Shown: positions 33,779 to 42,404, numbered from the stretch's first letter. The stretch is 64,000 nt of DNA from Pontibacter beigongshangensis (GCF_014332515.1 NZ_VFSD01000026.1:1-64000); one strand, 5' to 3'. Notes: generated from the letters alone by a model not told the origin. Program-made: numbers and translations.

Positions 33779-34228
33779 ATGGATCATTTAAGTTATAAAA
33801 CCCAGTACGTTAACAAGAAAACAGCCAATAAGGGCTGGGTAATTGTTGATGCAGGGCAAGGAAACTTGGGTCGTGTGGCATCTGAAATTGCCAAGATCCT
33901 GAAGGGGAAACACAAACCCTCTTACTCTCCTCACGTTGACTGCGGTGACAACGTAATCGTTATCAACTCTGATGCGGTGCGTTTCTCCGGTCGTAAATGG
34001 GATCAGAAGTACTACCTGACACACACTGGGTACCCAGGCGGTCAGAGAAAATCTTCTCCCCGTGAGCTTAAGGCTAAATCTTCTACGCTTCTGGTAGAAC
34101 GTGCTGTTAGAGGCATGTTACCGAAAAACAGATTAGGCAGTGAGCTATTCAGAAATCTTCATGTTTTTGCAGGAAGCGAGCATCCATTTGCAGCTCAGCA
34201 GCCTAAAGAATTAACCTTCAACATCTAA
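33779..34228 (+). CDS. rplM: 50S ribosomal protein L13
   Basis: A 149-residue L13, a 50S subunit assembly protein. WVIVDAGQGNLGRVASEIAKILKGKHKP, the conserved VDCGDNVIVINSDAVRFSGRKWDQKYY and the PRELKAKSSTLLVERAVRGMLPKNRLG block match the family over its full length. First gene of the operon, five bases ahead of rpsI. Confidence 0.98.
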   Translation: MDHLSYKTQYVNKKTANKGWVIVDAGQGNLGRVASEIAKILKGKHKPSYSPHVDCGDNVIVINSDAVRFSGRKWDQKYYLTHTGYPGGQRKSSPRELKAKSSTLLVERAVRGMLPKNRLGSELFRNLHVFAGSEHPFAAQQPKELTFNI

Positions 34229-34233
34229 TATTA

Positions 34234-34620
34234 ATGGAAGTTATCAATACATCTGGTAGAAGAAAAACCTCGGTGGCGCGCATTTACCTGACGCCTGGGC
34301 AAGGGAATATCACTATTAACGGTAAAGATATCAAGCAGTACTTCCCCAACGAAGTATTACAGACTATTGTGAATCAGCCGTTTCAAACCTTAGATTCAAT
34401 TGGCAAATACGATGTAAAAGCCAATCTAAAAGGTGGTGGTGTAAGCGGCCAGGCTGAAGCACTCAGACTTGCTATATCGAAAGCACTGGTAGTAGAAAAC
34501 GCCGAGACTAAGTCAGCGCTACGCAAAGAAGGATTTATCACCAGAGATCCTCGCATGGTAGAGCGTAAGAAGTTCGGTAAGCGCAAAGCGCGTCGTTCGT
34601 TCCAGTTCAGTAAACGTTAA
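34234..34620 (+). CDS. rpsI: 30S ribosomal protein S9
   Basis: A 128-residue S9 whose basic C-terminal tail (KKFGKRKARRSFQFSKR) reaches the P-site tRNA in the decoding centre. GRRKTSVARIYLTPGQGNITING at the start and GGVSGQAEALRLAISKAL in the middle are hallmark S9 segments. It is tightly linked to rplM, the universal L13-S9 pair. Confidence 0.98.
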   Translation: MEVINTSGRRKTSVARIYLTPGQGNITINGKDIKQYFPNEVLQTIVNQPFQTLDSIGKYDVKANLKGGGVSGQAEALRLAISKALVVENAETKSALRKEGFITRDPRMVERKKFGKRKARRSFQFSKR

Positions 34621-34641
34621 TATTAAAGGTGTATCAACAAG

Positions 34642-35409
34642 ATGGCAAGTACTAATTATAAAGAATTACTTGAGGCAGGTGTTCACTTTGGCCACCTTAC
34701 CCGCAAGTGGGACCCGAAAATGGCTCCGTATATCTTCATGGAGAAAAACGGAATCCACATTATTGACCTGAACAAAACGCTGGCCTCTCTGGAAGAAGCC
34801 ACCAATGCGATCAGGAACATCGCCAAGTCTGGCCGTAAGATCATGTTTGTGGCTACTAAAAAGCAGGCACAGGAAATCGTATCTGACGAAGCGAAAAGAC
34901 TGAAAATGCCTTACGTGACCGAGCGTTGGTTAGGTGGTATGCTTACCAACTTCGCCACTGTGCGTAAGTCTTTGAAGAAAATGTCGACCATCGACAAAAT
35001 GATGAAAGACCCTATCCAGTCTGCTGCCCTGGCGAAACGCGAAAAGCTGATGCTTTCCCGTGAGCGCGAGAAGCTTGACCGTGTACTGGGTGGTATTGCT
35101 GACCTTTCCAGACTGCCTGCAGCCCTGTTTGTGGTAGACGTGAAGCGTGAGCACATCGCTGTTAAAGAAGCACAAAAGCTGAACCTGCCTGTGTTCGCAG
35201 TTTGCGATACGAACTCAAACCCTGAGCTGGTAGACTTCCCTATTCCTGCAAACGACGATGCCTCTAAGTCAATCTCCCTTATCGTGTCTATCATGGGTAA
35301 GGCTATTGAAGAAGGCTTGTCTGAGCGTAAAGTAGACAAGGAAGAAACTGAGCGCAAGCGTTCTGAAGAAGAAGGCATTAAGGCCAAGCAGGAAGTAGAC
35401 GAACAATAA
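34642..35409 (+). CDS. rpsB: 30S ribosomal protein S2
   Basis: A 255-residue S2. LLEAGVHFGHLTRKWDPKMAPYIF at the N-terminus, KIMFVATKKQAQEIV, YVTERWLGGMLTNFATV and LPVFAVCDTNSNPELVDFPIPANDDASKSISLI are conserved S2 landmarks. A charged C-terminal extension (RKVDKEETERKRSEEEGIKAKQE) is common in Bacteroidota. A stable hairpin follows the stop and partly separates it from tsf. Confidence 0.98.
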   Translation: MASTNYKELLEAGVHFGHLTRKWDPKMAPYIFMEKNGIHIIDLNKTLASLEEATNAIRNIAKSGRKIMFVATKKQAQEIVSDEAKRLKMPYVTERWLGGMLTNFATVRKSLKKMSTIDKMMKDPIQSAALAKREKLMLSREREKLDRVLGGIADLSRLPAALFVVDVKREHIAVKEAQKLNLPVFAVCDTNSNPELVDFPIPANDDASKSISLIVSIMGKAIEEGLSERKVDKEETERKRSEEEGIKAKQEVDEQ

Positions 35410-35436
35410 TCAGTCGCTTCTATTGCAACTAGTACA

Positions 35437-35480
35437 ACAAACTGAACATTGAGCAGCCTTGCTTCAATGTTCAGTTTGTT
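35437..35480 (+). terminator. long hairpin between rpsB and tsf
   Basis: ACAAACTGAACATTGA (35437-35452) pairs with TCAATGTTCAGTTTGT (35464-35479). The stem is 16 bp, followed by GTTTTAG, a weak T run. It probably reduces read-through into tsf, as an attenuating terminator. Confidence 0.7.
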
Positions 35481-35612
35481 TTAGGGGTTAAGGAAGATGT
35501 TAGAAGCTAGGTTCTAGATGATAGACTCCGTTAAAACCGGAAGGCATGCAAGAATGTCGCACCTTTCCCTTAGATCTAATTTATAATTTCTAATTTTTAA
35601 GTATAAGAAATC

Positions 35613-36446
35613 ATGGCTATTACAGCACAAGACGTAAACAGACTCCGCCAGGAAACCGGAGCTGGTATGATGGATTGCAAAAAAGCGCTGACAGAAGCAA
35701 ACGGCGACTTTGAAGCGGCTAAAGATATTTTAAGAAAACAAGGTCAGAAGATTGCCAGCAAGCGTGCTGATAATGCTACCTCCGAAGGTATCGTGCTCAC
35801 GCAGGTAAGCGAAGACGGTAAAACTGGTAAAGTAGTAGCTGTTGCCTGCGAAACTGAGCCGGTATCTAAAGTAGCTGACTTCCAGACTCTGGCGCAAACT
35901 GTTCTGGAAACTGCTGTATCTACGAACGCTGCCAGCAAAGAAGAACTGTTGGCTGCTCCTCAGGCAGATGGCCGTTCGCTGCAGGACCACCTGACTGACC
36001 TGATGGGTAAGATCGGTGAGAAAATTGACGTGGTAGCCTACGAGTCGGTATCGGCAGAGAAAGTTGTCGCTTACAACCACTCAAACGGTAAACTGGGTGT
36101 ACTGGTAGCCCTAGATAACACAAGCGGTACTGATGTAATCGAAGTTGGCAAAGACATCGCTATGCAGATCGCTGCTATGAAGCCAATCGCGCTGGATAAA
36201 GACGGTGTTGACGCTGCTACCATCGAGCGTGAGATCGAGATTGGTAAAGAGCAGGCCCGTGCGGAAGGCAAGCCAGAGGCTATGCTGGAGAAAATTGCGC
36301 AAGGCAAGCTGAACAAGTTCTACAAAGAGAACACATTGTTGAACCAGGAGTTCGTAAAAGACTCTTCGCTCAACATTTCTCAGCTACTGGAGAAAACCAG
36401 CAAAGGCTTAAAAGTTACTGACTTCAAGCGTGTAGCGATCGGTTAA
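35613..36446 (+). CDS. tsf: elongation factor Ts
   Basis: A 277-residue EF-Ts, the nucleotide-exchange factor that recharges EF-Tu with GTP. The N-terminal UBA-like region is DVNRLRQETGAGMMDCKKALTEANGDFEAAKDILRKQG, and HSNGKLGVLVALD plus DIAMQIAAMKPIALD mark the core domains. It is 204 bases from rpsB with a hairpin between, so it may also use its own promoter. A GC-rich terminator follows. Confidence 0.98.
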   Translation: MAITAQDVNRLRQETGAGMMDCKKALTEANGDFEAAKDILRKQGQKIASKRADNATSEGIVLTQVSEDGKTGKVVAVACETEPVSKVADFQTLAQTVLETAVSTNAASKEELLAAPQADGRSLQDHLTDLMGKIGEKIDVVAYESVSAEKVVAYNHSNGKLGVLVALDNTSGTDVIEVGKDIAMQIAAMKPIALDKDGVDAATIEREIEIGKEQARAEGKPEAMLEKIAQGKLNKFYKENTLLNQEFVKDSSLNISQLLEKTSKGLKVTDFKRVAIG

Positions 36447-36467
36447 TTTCCCGAAAAATAAGATAGT

Positions 36468-36498
36468 AGAAAAGCCCGCCTAAAGCGGGCTTTTCTTA
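36468..36498 (+). terminator. intrinsic terminator of tsf
   Basis: GAAAAGCCCGC (36469-36479) pairs with GCGGGCTTTTC (36485-36495), then T-rich. It may also serve the convergent small gene at 36529. Confidence 0.85.
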
Positions 36499-36528
36499 TT
36501 TTATAGCTTTTTGATAATGTGTTGGTGC

Positions 36529-36771
36529 TTAGTTATGCCGGCGCATGGTCGATACAAAGGCATCGCGCATGGCTAAGAACCGGTTCTCTACGGCCTCAAT
36601 AAAGTCATCGTCTATTAAGGCCTTGGCTCCCTCATCTCCCTCCACATCCATTTCTCTAACTTTGTAGGTTTGCTCAAAATCGCCTTTCTCGAACTTAATC
36701 AAATACTTGCTGTTCCAGGCCAGCAACGTTATTTTCAGGCTAGGGTGAGGAATGTCTGCTACTGTTCTCAT
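36529..36771 (-). CDS. small conserved-looking protein, unknown
   Basis: An 80-residue soluble product. It begins MRTVADIPHPSLKITLLAWNSKYLIKFEKGDFEQTYKV, a beta-rich stretch with a core Trp and aromatic residues, and ends in a helix (FIEAVENRFLAMRDAFVSTMRR). There is no signal peptide. I cannot name a family, although the composition and coding quality suggest a real gene. An F1 repeat lies upstream and a terminator shared with tsf downstream. Confidence 0.7.
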   Translation of the reverse strand: MRTVADIPHPSLKITLLAWNSKYLIKFEKGDFEQTYKVREMDVEGDEGAKALIDDDFIEAVENRFLAMRDAFVSTMRRHN

Positions 36772-36850
36772 TTTTTCAGGTGCTGATATGCTAAAGTTTT
36801 ATTTTTTAGATTAAATGCCGGGAGAGCCCAAAGATAAAAGCGGAGAAATG

Positions 36851-36881
36851 CCTTTGGAGGGCCATTTTCATTAGAATAATT
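36851..36881 (-). repeat. F1 intergenic repeat, copy 12
   Basis: CCTTTGGAGGGCC, ATTTTCATTAGAATAATT. No CAG-rich tail. Lies upstream of the small gene. Confidence 0.88.
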
Positions 36882-37078
36882 CCTTCCGGCCCAACTAAAT
36901 CCGTTATGGCGCGCTAGTGCTGCGCCAAATTAAGAATCAGAAATTTAAAATTAAAAATGGTGCCCGCTAATGATTTCATTGGTTAACACAAGTCGGTTTG
37001 ATGCTGGAAAATAAATTGGAGGAGTACCAGTAAAACCGCTTTAATGTGGCTAGAAAAGAATTCTCCTCTCTGATTTCC

Positions 37079-38899
37079 CTAAACGGCTTCTTCCTCAATG
37101 GCAATACCCATGAGCTGCATGAGCTTGCTGGCATTAAAACTGCGGCAAATGCCCCGTTGCAAGGTATAGTCGAATAGAATTTTATCGCCTTCAATGGTGC
37201 TGTTAAAGCTGTAGTTTTCTACGCTGCCTTTAAGCTCCTGCTCCATGGCGCCCAGTTCCAGGTCGTGGGTGGAGATGAGGCCGGAGGTATTGCGCTGGTG
37301 CAGCTGCCGGATCAGGGCCATGGCGCCGGCATGGCGGTCGCGGGAGTTGGTGCCTTTCAGGATTTCATCCAGCAGGTAAAGAACAGGTTCCTGCTCCTGC
37401 TCCGTGAGGTTGAGGAGTATGCGCAAACGCTTGAGCTCGGCATAAAACGAGGAGGTATTCTCTGCCAGGTTATCGGCCGTGCGCATGGCCGTGTATACCT
37501 GCACCGGCGCCACCTTCAGCTTGTCGGCACAGGCAGGAGCCCCCATCAGCGCCAGCACGATGTTAATACCTACCGTCCGCAGAAACGTGGTTTTTCCGGA
37601 CATGTTAGAACCAGTTACCACCATGGTTTTGCCGGCTCCCTGCATCTCGAAATCGTTGGCAACCCGGCTCACCGAAAAAATGAGCGGGTGCGCCAGCTGC
37701 TCCGCCTTAAACTTAAAGGGCACGCTGCTTAGCTCCGGCACCGCAAAACCCGGGTTGGCATATTGAAAGGAGGCAATGCTGGCCAGCGCCTCGAAGGTGG
37801 CCAGCACCTCAAACGATTGTTCTACCTGCGCCAGTTTATTGTCTTTCCAGCTTTCGAGGCGATACATCCAGAAAAAATCCCACATCAGGATCGTGTTCAG
37901 GAAAAAACTCATGAGCGTGCTCAGTCGCCAGGAAAAATAGTCGATGATGGTGGCCAGTTTGCTGATGCTGCCGGAAGCAGCCTCCTGCTGCTGAAACAGC
38001 TGCTCCCTGAGTTCCTGCAGGTAAGGGTCGGTGAAATTCTGCTGCTCTATGTGCCGCAGCTGGTCTTTGTAACTTTTGATGGCCTCAAAAATACCGATGC
38101 TGTTCTCATAATATTCGTCGCGCACAGCCGTGTGCCGGTAGCTTACCAGGTATTGTGCCGCCAGAAGACCGGCGGCAATGTAACCGGAAAACCCCATAAA
38201 CCAGGCAACTATAGCTCCCAGTGTAAGCAGAGGCAACACAAAGAGCAGCAGTTTTAGGGTAGGGTGCTGTTTATAAAAATTACTTTGCCGCAACCAATGG
38301 ATAAAATGATTGGCAGCAGCTTCGGTATGTTTATAATGTCGCGACTTTGCCACAAAGTCCTGCAGCCAGTCGAGTTGTGCTGGTTGTGCCAGGGCGCCTA
38401 TAGCCGCTTGCCTTCTGGCAACTTCCTCCACAGGTGCAGCTCGTTGCATCCAGGCAGCCAAACGTGCTTTTCCGATGCCCGACACGGATCGGTTTATGAG
38501 TTGAAAAAGGGAGTTGTGCCCGAAGATGTCTAGGTCAGAGGTGTAGGGGTGCTGGTCGTTGATGAACTGCGTGCCGCCATCAAATTTATTCAGCTGCCCC
38601 TGCAGCCGGTCTGCTTCCTCCTGGTTTAGCTGGCGCAGCAATTTGTAGTGCTGGTAAATATAGTCCAGGCGACTGTGCCAGCGCATCACCACGATAAAGA
38701 GCCCGTAAAAAACCAGGATAGCGATGGCTCCAGCTGTATTTAGGTCTGCGCTGAAAAAATACCAAGCCAGCAGCGCTCCAGCCACAAAAACCGCCACCCG
38801 CAGCCACGAAACCAGCCCCGACTTAGAGGCTGCCTTGCGTTCCTGCTCCTCCAGCGCATGAACACGCTGGGTAAAACTCTCTATTCTTTTCTGACTCAC
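37079..38899 (-). CDS. membrane-anchored MutS-family ATPase
   Basis: A 606-residue protein of the MutS superfamily. The ABC-type ATPase is intact, with Walker A TGSNMSGKTTFLRT (about 428-441), a signature-like region ENTSSFYAELKRL, Walker B VLYLLDEILKGTN and GLISTHDLELG. Unlike MutS1 it has no mismatch-recognition domain I. Two predicted membrane-helix pairs flank a soluble region: about 28-72 (VAVFVAGALLAWYFF onward) and about 222-262 (LLLFVLPLLTLGAIV onward). A membrane-embedded MutS relative is known in bacteria but poorly characterised, and mismatch repair is unlikely to be its job. Translation starts at GTG 38899 or TTG 38902; no ATG is nearby. Confidence 0.85.
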   Translation of the reverse strand: MSQKRIESFTQRVHALEEQERKAASKSGLVSWLRVAVFVAGALLAWYFFSADLNTAGAIAILVFYGLFIVVMRWHSRLDYIYQHYKLLRQLNQEEADRLQGQLNKFDGGTQFINDQHPYTSDLDIFGHNSLFQLINRSVSGIGKARLAAWMQRAAPVEEVARRQAAIGALAQPAQLDWLQDFVAKSRHYKHTEAAANHFIHWLRQSNFYKQHPTLKLLLFVLPLLTLGAIVAWFMGFSGYIAAGLLAAQYLVSYRHTAVRDEYYENSIGIFEAIKSYKDQLRHIEQQNFTDPYLQELREQLFQQQEAASGSISKLATIIDYFSWRLSTLMSFFLNTILMWDFFWMYRLESWKDNKLAQVEQSFEVLATFEALASIASFQYANPGFAVPELSSVPFKFKAEQLAHPLIFSVSRVANDFEMQGAGKTMVVTGSNMSGKTTFLRTVGINIVLALMGAPACADKLKVAPVQVYTAMRTADNLAENTSSFYAELKRLRILLNLTEQEQEPVLYLLDEILKGTNSRDRHAGAMALIRQLHQRNTSGLISTHDLELGAMEQELKGSVENYSFNSTIEGDKILFDYTLQRGICRSFNASKLMQLMGIAIEEEAV

Positions 38900-38967
38900 C
38901 AAAATTATCTTTAGCTAATTTATTAGTACTTAACCCGGCTCCCTGCTTACAAAAAGGTTCTTGCCGC

Positions 38968-39399
38968 CTACACCTCATCAATGGTAGCGATGCATTTCAG
39001 CTCTATTGCAATGGGTGTGGGCAAACTGCTTACTTCTACTGTAGTTCGGCAAGGTTGGTTCTCAGTGAAGTATTCGGCATAGATCCGGTTGTAGGTGGCG
39101 AAATCAGCTTTCATGTTTGTCAGGAAAACGGTTACGTCTACCAGGTTACGCCATGCTGAGCCTGTATCTTCCAAAATATGGCGCACATTCTGAAAAACGG
39201 CATGGCATTGCTTTTCAATGTCATAGCTGGCAATATTTCCGGCTGCGTCGAGCTCCACACCTGGTATGTGGCTGGCGCCGCGCTGCCTGGGGCCTACGCC
39301 TGACAGAAAGAGCAGGTTGCCCACCCGTCGCGCGTGCGGGTAAAGCCCCACGGGCTCCGGCGCGTTTGAGGAAGTAAAGGATCCGTTTTCTGTTGCCAT
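38968..39399 (-). CDS. Rid-family protein, resembling 2-aminomuconate deaminase
   Basis: A 143-residue YjgF/Rid protein. EPVGLYPHARRVGNLLFLSGVGPRQRG, NVRHILEDTGSAWRNLVDVTVFLTNM and PCRTTVEV are Rid-family landmarks, with the arginine of CRTTVEV being the substrate carboxylate binder. The PRQRG-HIPG segment is seen in aminomuconate-type deaminases rather than in RidA, but no tryptophan-catabolism genes are in the window, so a general imine/enamine hydrolase remains possible. ATG 39399 is the start; a TTG six bases upstream is less likely. Confidence 0.85.
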   Translation of the reverse strand: MATENGSFTSSNAPEPVGLYPHARRVGNLLFLSGVGPRQRGASHIPGVELDAAGNIASYDIEKQCHAVFQNVRHILEDTGSAWRNLVDVTVFLTNMKADFATYNRIYAEYFTENQPCRTTVEVSSLPTPIAIELKCIATIDEV

Positions 39400-39466
39400 A
39401 GTCAAATATATAACTTCTGAGGAGTATCTCTTAGTACATCACGCACTAACAATAGTACTTCGTGCC

Positions 39467-39498
39467 AATTATTCGAATGAAAATGGCCTTCCGGAGGC
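39467..39498 (+). repeat. F1 intergenic repeat, copy 13
   Basis: AATTATTCGAATGAAAATG, GCCTTCCGGAGGC. The AT-rich dyad is ATTCGAAT and the GC dyad reads CCTTCCGGAGG. Confidence 0.9.
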
Positions 39499-39534
39499 AT
39501 ATTAGGTAGAAGGGCACAAGGTTGCTGTTGCACC

Positions 39535-39574
39535 AGAACAGGAAAGCCAGCTCGAGGCTGGCTTTCCTGTTTCT
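39535..39574 (-). terminator. intrinsic terminator of the sigma/DUF4097 operon
   Basis: AACAGGAAAGCCAG (39537-39550) pairs with CTGGCTTTCCTGTT (39558-39571); 14 bp with a short GC loop. Lies past the stop at 39591 on the minus strand. Confidence 0.85.
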
Positions 39575-39590
39575 AAAGGGTTGATCGGAA

Positions 39591-40820
39591 TTACTTTGTA
39601 AACTTCACGTCGCCGTACTTCGAGACAATATTGACGGATCCTTTGGAGGCGGCGTTACCGTACTTGCCTTTGTAGGCGGCAGAAGTGTGGCTCTTTTCCA
39701 GCGAAGACACATTTACCAGGTCCTTGTCGAAGTTGAAACTGCCAAACTGCACATTCACATCGAAGTTGAAGGCAGAGTTATCCTCGAAGTTTAGGGCTAT
39801 GGGACTGAATCCGCCGTCTACGTTTATCTTATTGACATTTCGGCTGATATTATCGACGCGCAACGAACCGTGCTTCAGGCTCATGTCTAACGTATGCTGC
39901 AAGCTGCCGATATTCATGCTGCTGAACTTTGAGGATCCCTGCAAGCCGTTCGTTCCTTCCAGATCCATAGAAGAATAAGCGATATCCACATTGCCTCCGT
40001 TGATGTAGCCACAATTGGCCGACCCGTACGACACCTTCACGTGGTTGGAAGCATTGCTTAGCTGCCCTGTTTTCAGCGAGCCGTATTTTACGGTGATATC
40101 GGCTTTTCCCTTAAAAGAGGCCAGGTACACGTCGCCAAAGCTGTTCACCACGGTGAGTGGGTTTCTGGCGGGCATGGAGACAATATAATTAATCTCGAAG
40201 CTGCGCTGGTTGTTGCCCCGCACTTTTATGGGCGCCAGCTCTGTTATCCAGCTTATCGTTTTGCCATCGCGGCTTTCTGTCACTTTTATATTATCGAGCG
40301 TTTCCTGCGCTTTTTGCTCTGTGCTGGCGCGGCTGATCATGGTTACGGCTACATGTATTTCTTTCCGGTCCCAGGTATTGACATGCACTTTGCCAAACTT
40401 GTTCTGGATAGAGAGCATGTCGGAGGAGCCAACTTTGTACGTCTTTTCGACCGTTCTCTGTTTCTCCGCACTGTAGCTCGTTGCCGGCATGATTAATGGT
40501 TCAGGATCTGGTTGAGGTTGAGGAAAAGCAAGCTGCTGTAGGTCGCCTAATTTTTGCAGGCGGCTCAGGTGTTTGAGTTCAGACAATTCCTGCAGATGGC
40601 TCAGGTTTTTAAGTTCCGAAAGCTCTTGTAGGTTACTTAAACCTTTCAGCACCGACAGCTCCTGCAGGTTACTAAGGCCGGCCAACAGCGACAGCTCTAT
40701 TTCAGCTTCAGCCGCTTCACTTAACTTTCCACACTCCGGAGCCTTTTGTGCAAACAGCAGGTTGGGCAGCAGCAGTAGCAGGGTAAAAGATTTCAACATG
40801 TTATGAATTCGTGGTTTCAT
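39591..40820 (-). CDS. exported DUF4097-like beta-helix protein with 12-residue leucine repeats
   Basis: A 409-residue exported protein, with the signal peptide ending near LLFAQ. Residues 49-96 are four near-identical 12-residue units (see the repeat feature). After a proline-rich linker comes a DUF4097-like region (about 125-409) of short repeating strands such as VNSFGDVYLASFKGKADITVKYGSLKTG and VKVSYGSANCGYINGGNVDIAYSSM, typical of right-handed beta-helix adhesin-like proteins. Its start ATG 40820 overlaps the anti-sigma-like gene by 20 bases; ATG 40799 is an alternative with one-base spacing. It is last in an ECF sigma operon and is probably the regulated envelope product or sensor. Confidence 0.82.
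   Translation of the reverse strand: MKPRIHNMLKSFTLLLLLPNLLFAQKAPECGKLSEAAEAEIELSLLAGLSNLQELSVLKGLSNLQELSELKNLSHLQELSELKHLSRLQKLGDLQQLAFPQPQPDPEPLIMPATSYSAEKQRTVEKTYKVGSSDMLSIQNKFGKVHVNTWDRKEIHVAVTMISRASTEQKAQETLDNIKVTESRDGKTISWITELAPIKVRGNNQRSFEINYIVSMPARNPLTVVNSFGDVYLASFKGKADITVKYGSLKTGQLSNASNHVKVSYGSANCGYINGGNVDIAYSSMDLEGTNGLQGSSKFSSMNIGSLQHTLDMSLKHGSLRVDNISRNVNKINVDGGFSPIALNFEDNSAFNFDVNVQFGSFNFDKDLVNVSSLEKSHTSAAYKGKYGNAASKGSVNIVSKYGDVKFTK
40533..40676 (-). repeat. four tandem 36-base repeats inside a coding region
   Basis: Encodes residues 49-96 as four 12-residue units of the type LSNLQELSELKN, with hydrophobic positions fixed (L1, L4, L7, L10). The pattern is a leucine-heptad-like helical solenoid or coiled coil. 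Confidence 0.85.
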
Positions 40821-41433
40821 CGCTTTGAGTAGTTATAGACTGCGTGTTTTGCAATTGTTCAATTTTCTCCAGCACTTCCAGTTGGCGGTTGAGCACCTCG
40901 ATCCGTATCTGCAGATTCTGGATCATGGCACCCATCACCTTCTCGGTGTTTGGAGTGGTATAAATTTGTTTTTTAAGTTCAAGGTAGCTGCTATCGAGCC
41001 GGGCCAACTCACGGTCTATCCCCTGGTCTTCGTCAAGCCCCAGCACTTTCAGATCGTATTCGCTCAGCTCGCTTTTCTTGCTGTTGATCATGCTGGTGTA
41101 GTAGGCCTCTACTTCTACCAATTCAGGCGCAATTCTGCTGATGGAAACCTGCTCTGCTACTGCCATAGTGGTGGTGTTTGTGGGAATGTGCTGCTTGGTC
41201 AGCAGCAAGGTAAGGCCACACCCCAGGAGCAGCAACACAGCGGCAGCAACGCGCATAAAGGCATAGTCGGTACTGAAGCTGGTGTTCTCTCCGAAACTGA
41301 AGCGAAAAACTTTCGTTTTTTCCTTTTTGGCCGGCAGTTCCTTGCATATCTCCTGCCACAGCTCCGGTCGGGGCTCAAACACATCGAACTCCTGTCGGTT
41401 CTGCTCTACAAAGTCTTTCAGGCTGTCTTTCAT
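40801..41433 (-). CDS. single-pass membrane protein, probable anti-sigma factor
   Basis: A 210-residue protein: N-terminal cytoplasmic part with EPRPELWQEICKELPAKKEKTKV (1-65), one membrane helix near 63-80 (AAAVLLLLGCGLTLLLT), and a periplasmic helical domain with a long coiled coil (about 140-190, NLQIRIEVLNRQLEVLEKIEQL). Its gene starts 17 bases after the ECF sigma gene, the usual place for an anti-sigma factor, although I see no classic zinc (ZAS) motif. It is likely to hold the sigma factor at the membrane until a signal is received. Confidence 0.8.
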   Translation of the reverse strand: MKDSLKDFVEQNRQEFDVFEPRPELWQEICKELPAKKEKTKVFRFSFGENTSFSTDYAFMRVAAAVLLLLGCGLTLLLTKQHIPTNTTTMAVAEQVSISRIAPELVEVEAYYTSMINSKKSELSEYDLKVLGLDEDQGIDRELARLDSSYLELKKQIYTTPNTEKVMGAMIQNLQIRIEVLNRQLEVLEKIEQLQNTQSITTQSDETTNS

Positions 41434-41450
41434 ATTTGGTATTCCATTTC

Positions 41451-42011
41451 TTAATGAGCCTTTAGTTGCGGCTCACGCATAATTTCCAATAATTTTTTCC
41501 GGGCTCTGCTGTACTGCGACTTGGAGGTAGATTCCGACACACCCAAAATCTCACCGATCTCGGCATGGTCGTAGCCTTCGAGCAGGTAGAGGCTGAGCAC
41601 TACCCGGTAGCCATCCGGTAAATGCTGGATGGCCCTACGCACCTTGTCCACCTGCCACTCCGTTTCGTCTTCCTGCACCTCGTCTGCCGCTTCAGCCACT
41701 GTTCTCTCGTCGAGCGGCACCAGTTCTTCCCTCCTTTTCCGGATGGCGTTAATGGCTGCATTTACCACTATCTTTTTAAGCCAGCTCCCAAACGAAGCTT
41801 CTGCTTTAAAAGAATGAAGGTTTTTGAAGGCGCTGATAAAGGCCTCCTGCAGCGCGTCCTCAGCTTCGGCGTAATCGTTGGTGATGCGCATGCTCACGTT
41901 GAACATAGCTTTGGAGTAGAGCTTATATAGCTCATACTGCGCCCGGTTGTCACCTGCCTTGCATCGCTCAATTACGGGCGCGTTTATATCTCGATAGCTG
42001 AGTGTTTCCAA
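41451..42011 (-). CDS. ECF-type RNA polymerase sigma factor
   Basis: A 186-residue extracytoplasmic-function sigma factor. Region 2 runs from CKAGDNRAQYELYKLYSKAMFNVSMRITNDYAEAEDALQEAFI (about 18-60) and region 4 from about 122 (VRRAIQHLPDGYRVVLSLYLLEGYDHAEIGEILGVSESTSKSQYSRARKKL), with the helix-turn-helix at the end. Only a TTG at 42011 gives a full-length region 2: an in-frame TAG lies 18 bases upstream and no ATG intervenes. It heads the operon with the anti-sigma-like and DUF4097-like genes. No promoter motif was identified. Confidence 0.92.
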   Translation of the reverse strand: METLSYRDINAPVIERCKAGDNRAQYELYKLYSKAMFNVSMRITNDYAEAEDALQEAFISAFKNLHSFKAEASFGSWLKKIVVNAAINAIRKRREELVPLDERTVAEAADEVQEDETEWQVDKVRRAIQHLPDGYRVVLSLYLLEGYDHAEIGEILGVSESTSKSQYSRARKKLLEIMREPQLKAH

Positions 42012-42222
42012 GTTTATTCGGATATGCTATTACACTTCTACAGGTGACTGTTTTACTATTTCCGCTTCATTTCCCTCCCTCATGTCCAACTTCACACTAA
42101 AGACAAGTAGATTAACCAGAGGTTGCATGAAGTTGCAAAAATTCCTGATGTTTTTTCAACCGGTCAGGTACATGTTTTATGAGGGGCTGAAACTGCAGTG
42201 GAGGTTAGAGGCAGCAACAAAA

Positions 42223-42246
42223 AAAGCCGGCTTCTTGACCGGCTTT
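42223..42246 (-). terminator. terminator-like hairpin downstream of the ALDH gene
   Basis: AAAGCCGG (42223-42230) pairs with CCGGCTTT (42239-42246), with a run of seven T on the minus strand after it. It is about 430 bases past the ALDH stop, beyond the F1/F2/F3 cluster, so an ALDH transcript may carry a long repeat-rich 3' end. Confidence 0.7.
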
Positions 42247-42290
42247 ATTATGAACGGTTTCCTGTTTGTTTATAGCTCCATAAAAAGGTG

Positions 42291-42345
42291 CAGCAGCATC
42301 AGGAGCAGAGCTGCCTTCGGGAGGGGCTTTTTGATTGGAATAATT
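42291..42345 (-). repeat. F1 intergenic repeat, copy 14
   Basis: CAGCAGCATCAGGAGCAGAG, CTGCCTTCGGGAGGGG, CTTTTTGATTGGAATAATT. F2 joins it directly at the right. Left part of composite A. Confidence 0.9.
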
Positions 42346-42404
42346 TTTTGTCTGAATCAGAATTTGCAGAATGTAAGAATTTTTCAGAATGAAGGAAATA
42401 TCCA
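42346..42404 (+). repeat. F2 intergenic repeat (composite A, left arm)
   Basis: TTGTCTGAATCAGAATTTGC, then AGAATGTAAGAATTTTTCAG. Bases 42348-42379 are a perfect inverted copy of 42510-42541. Confidence 0.8.
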
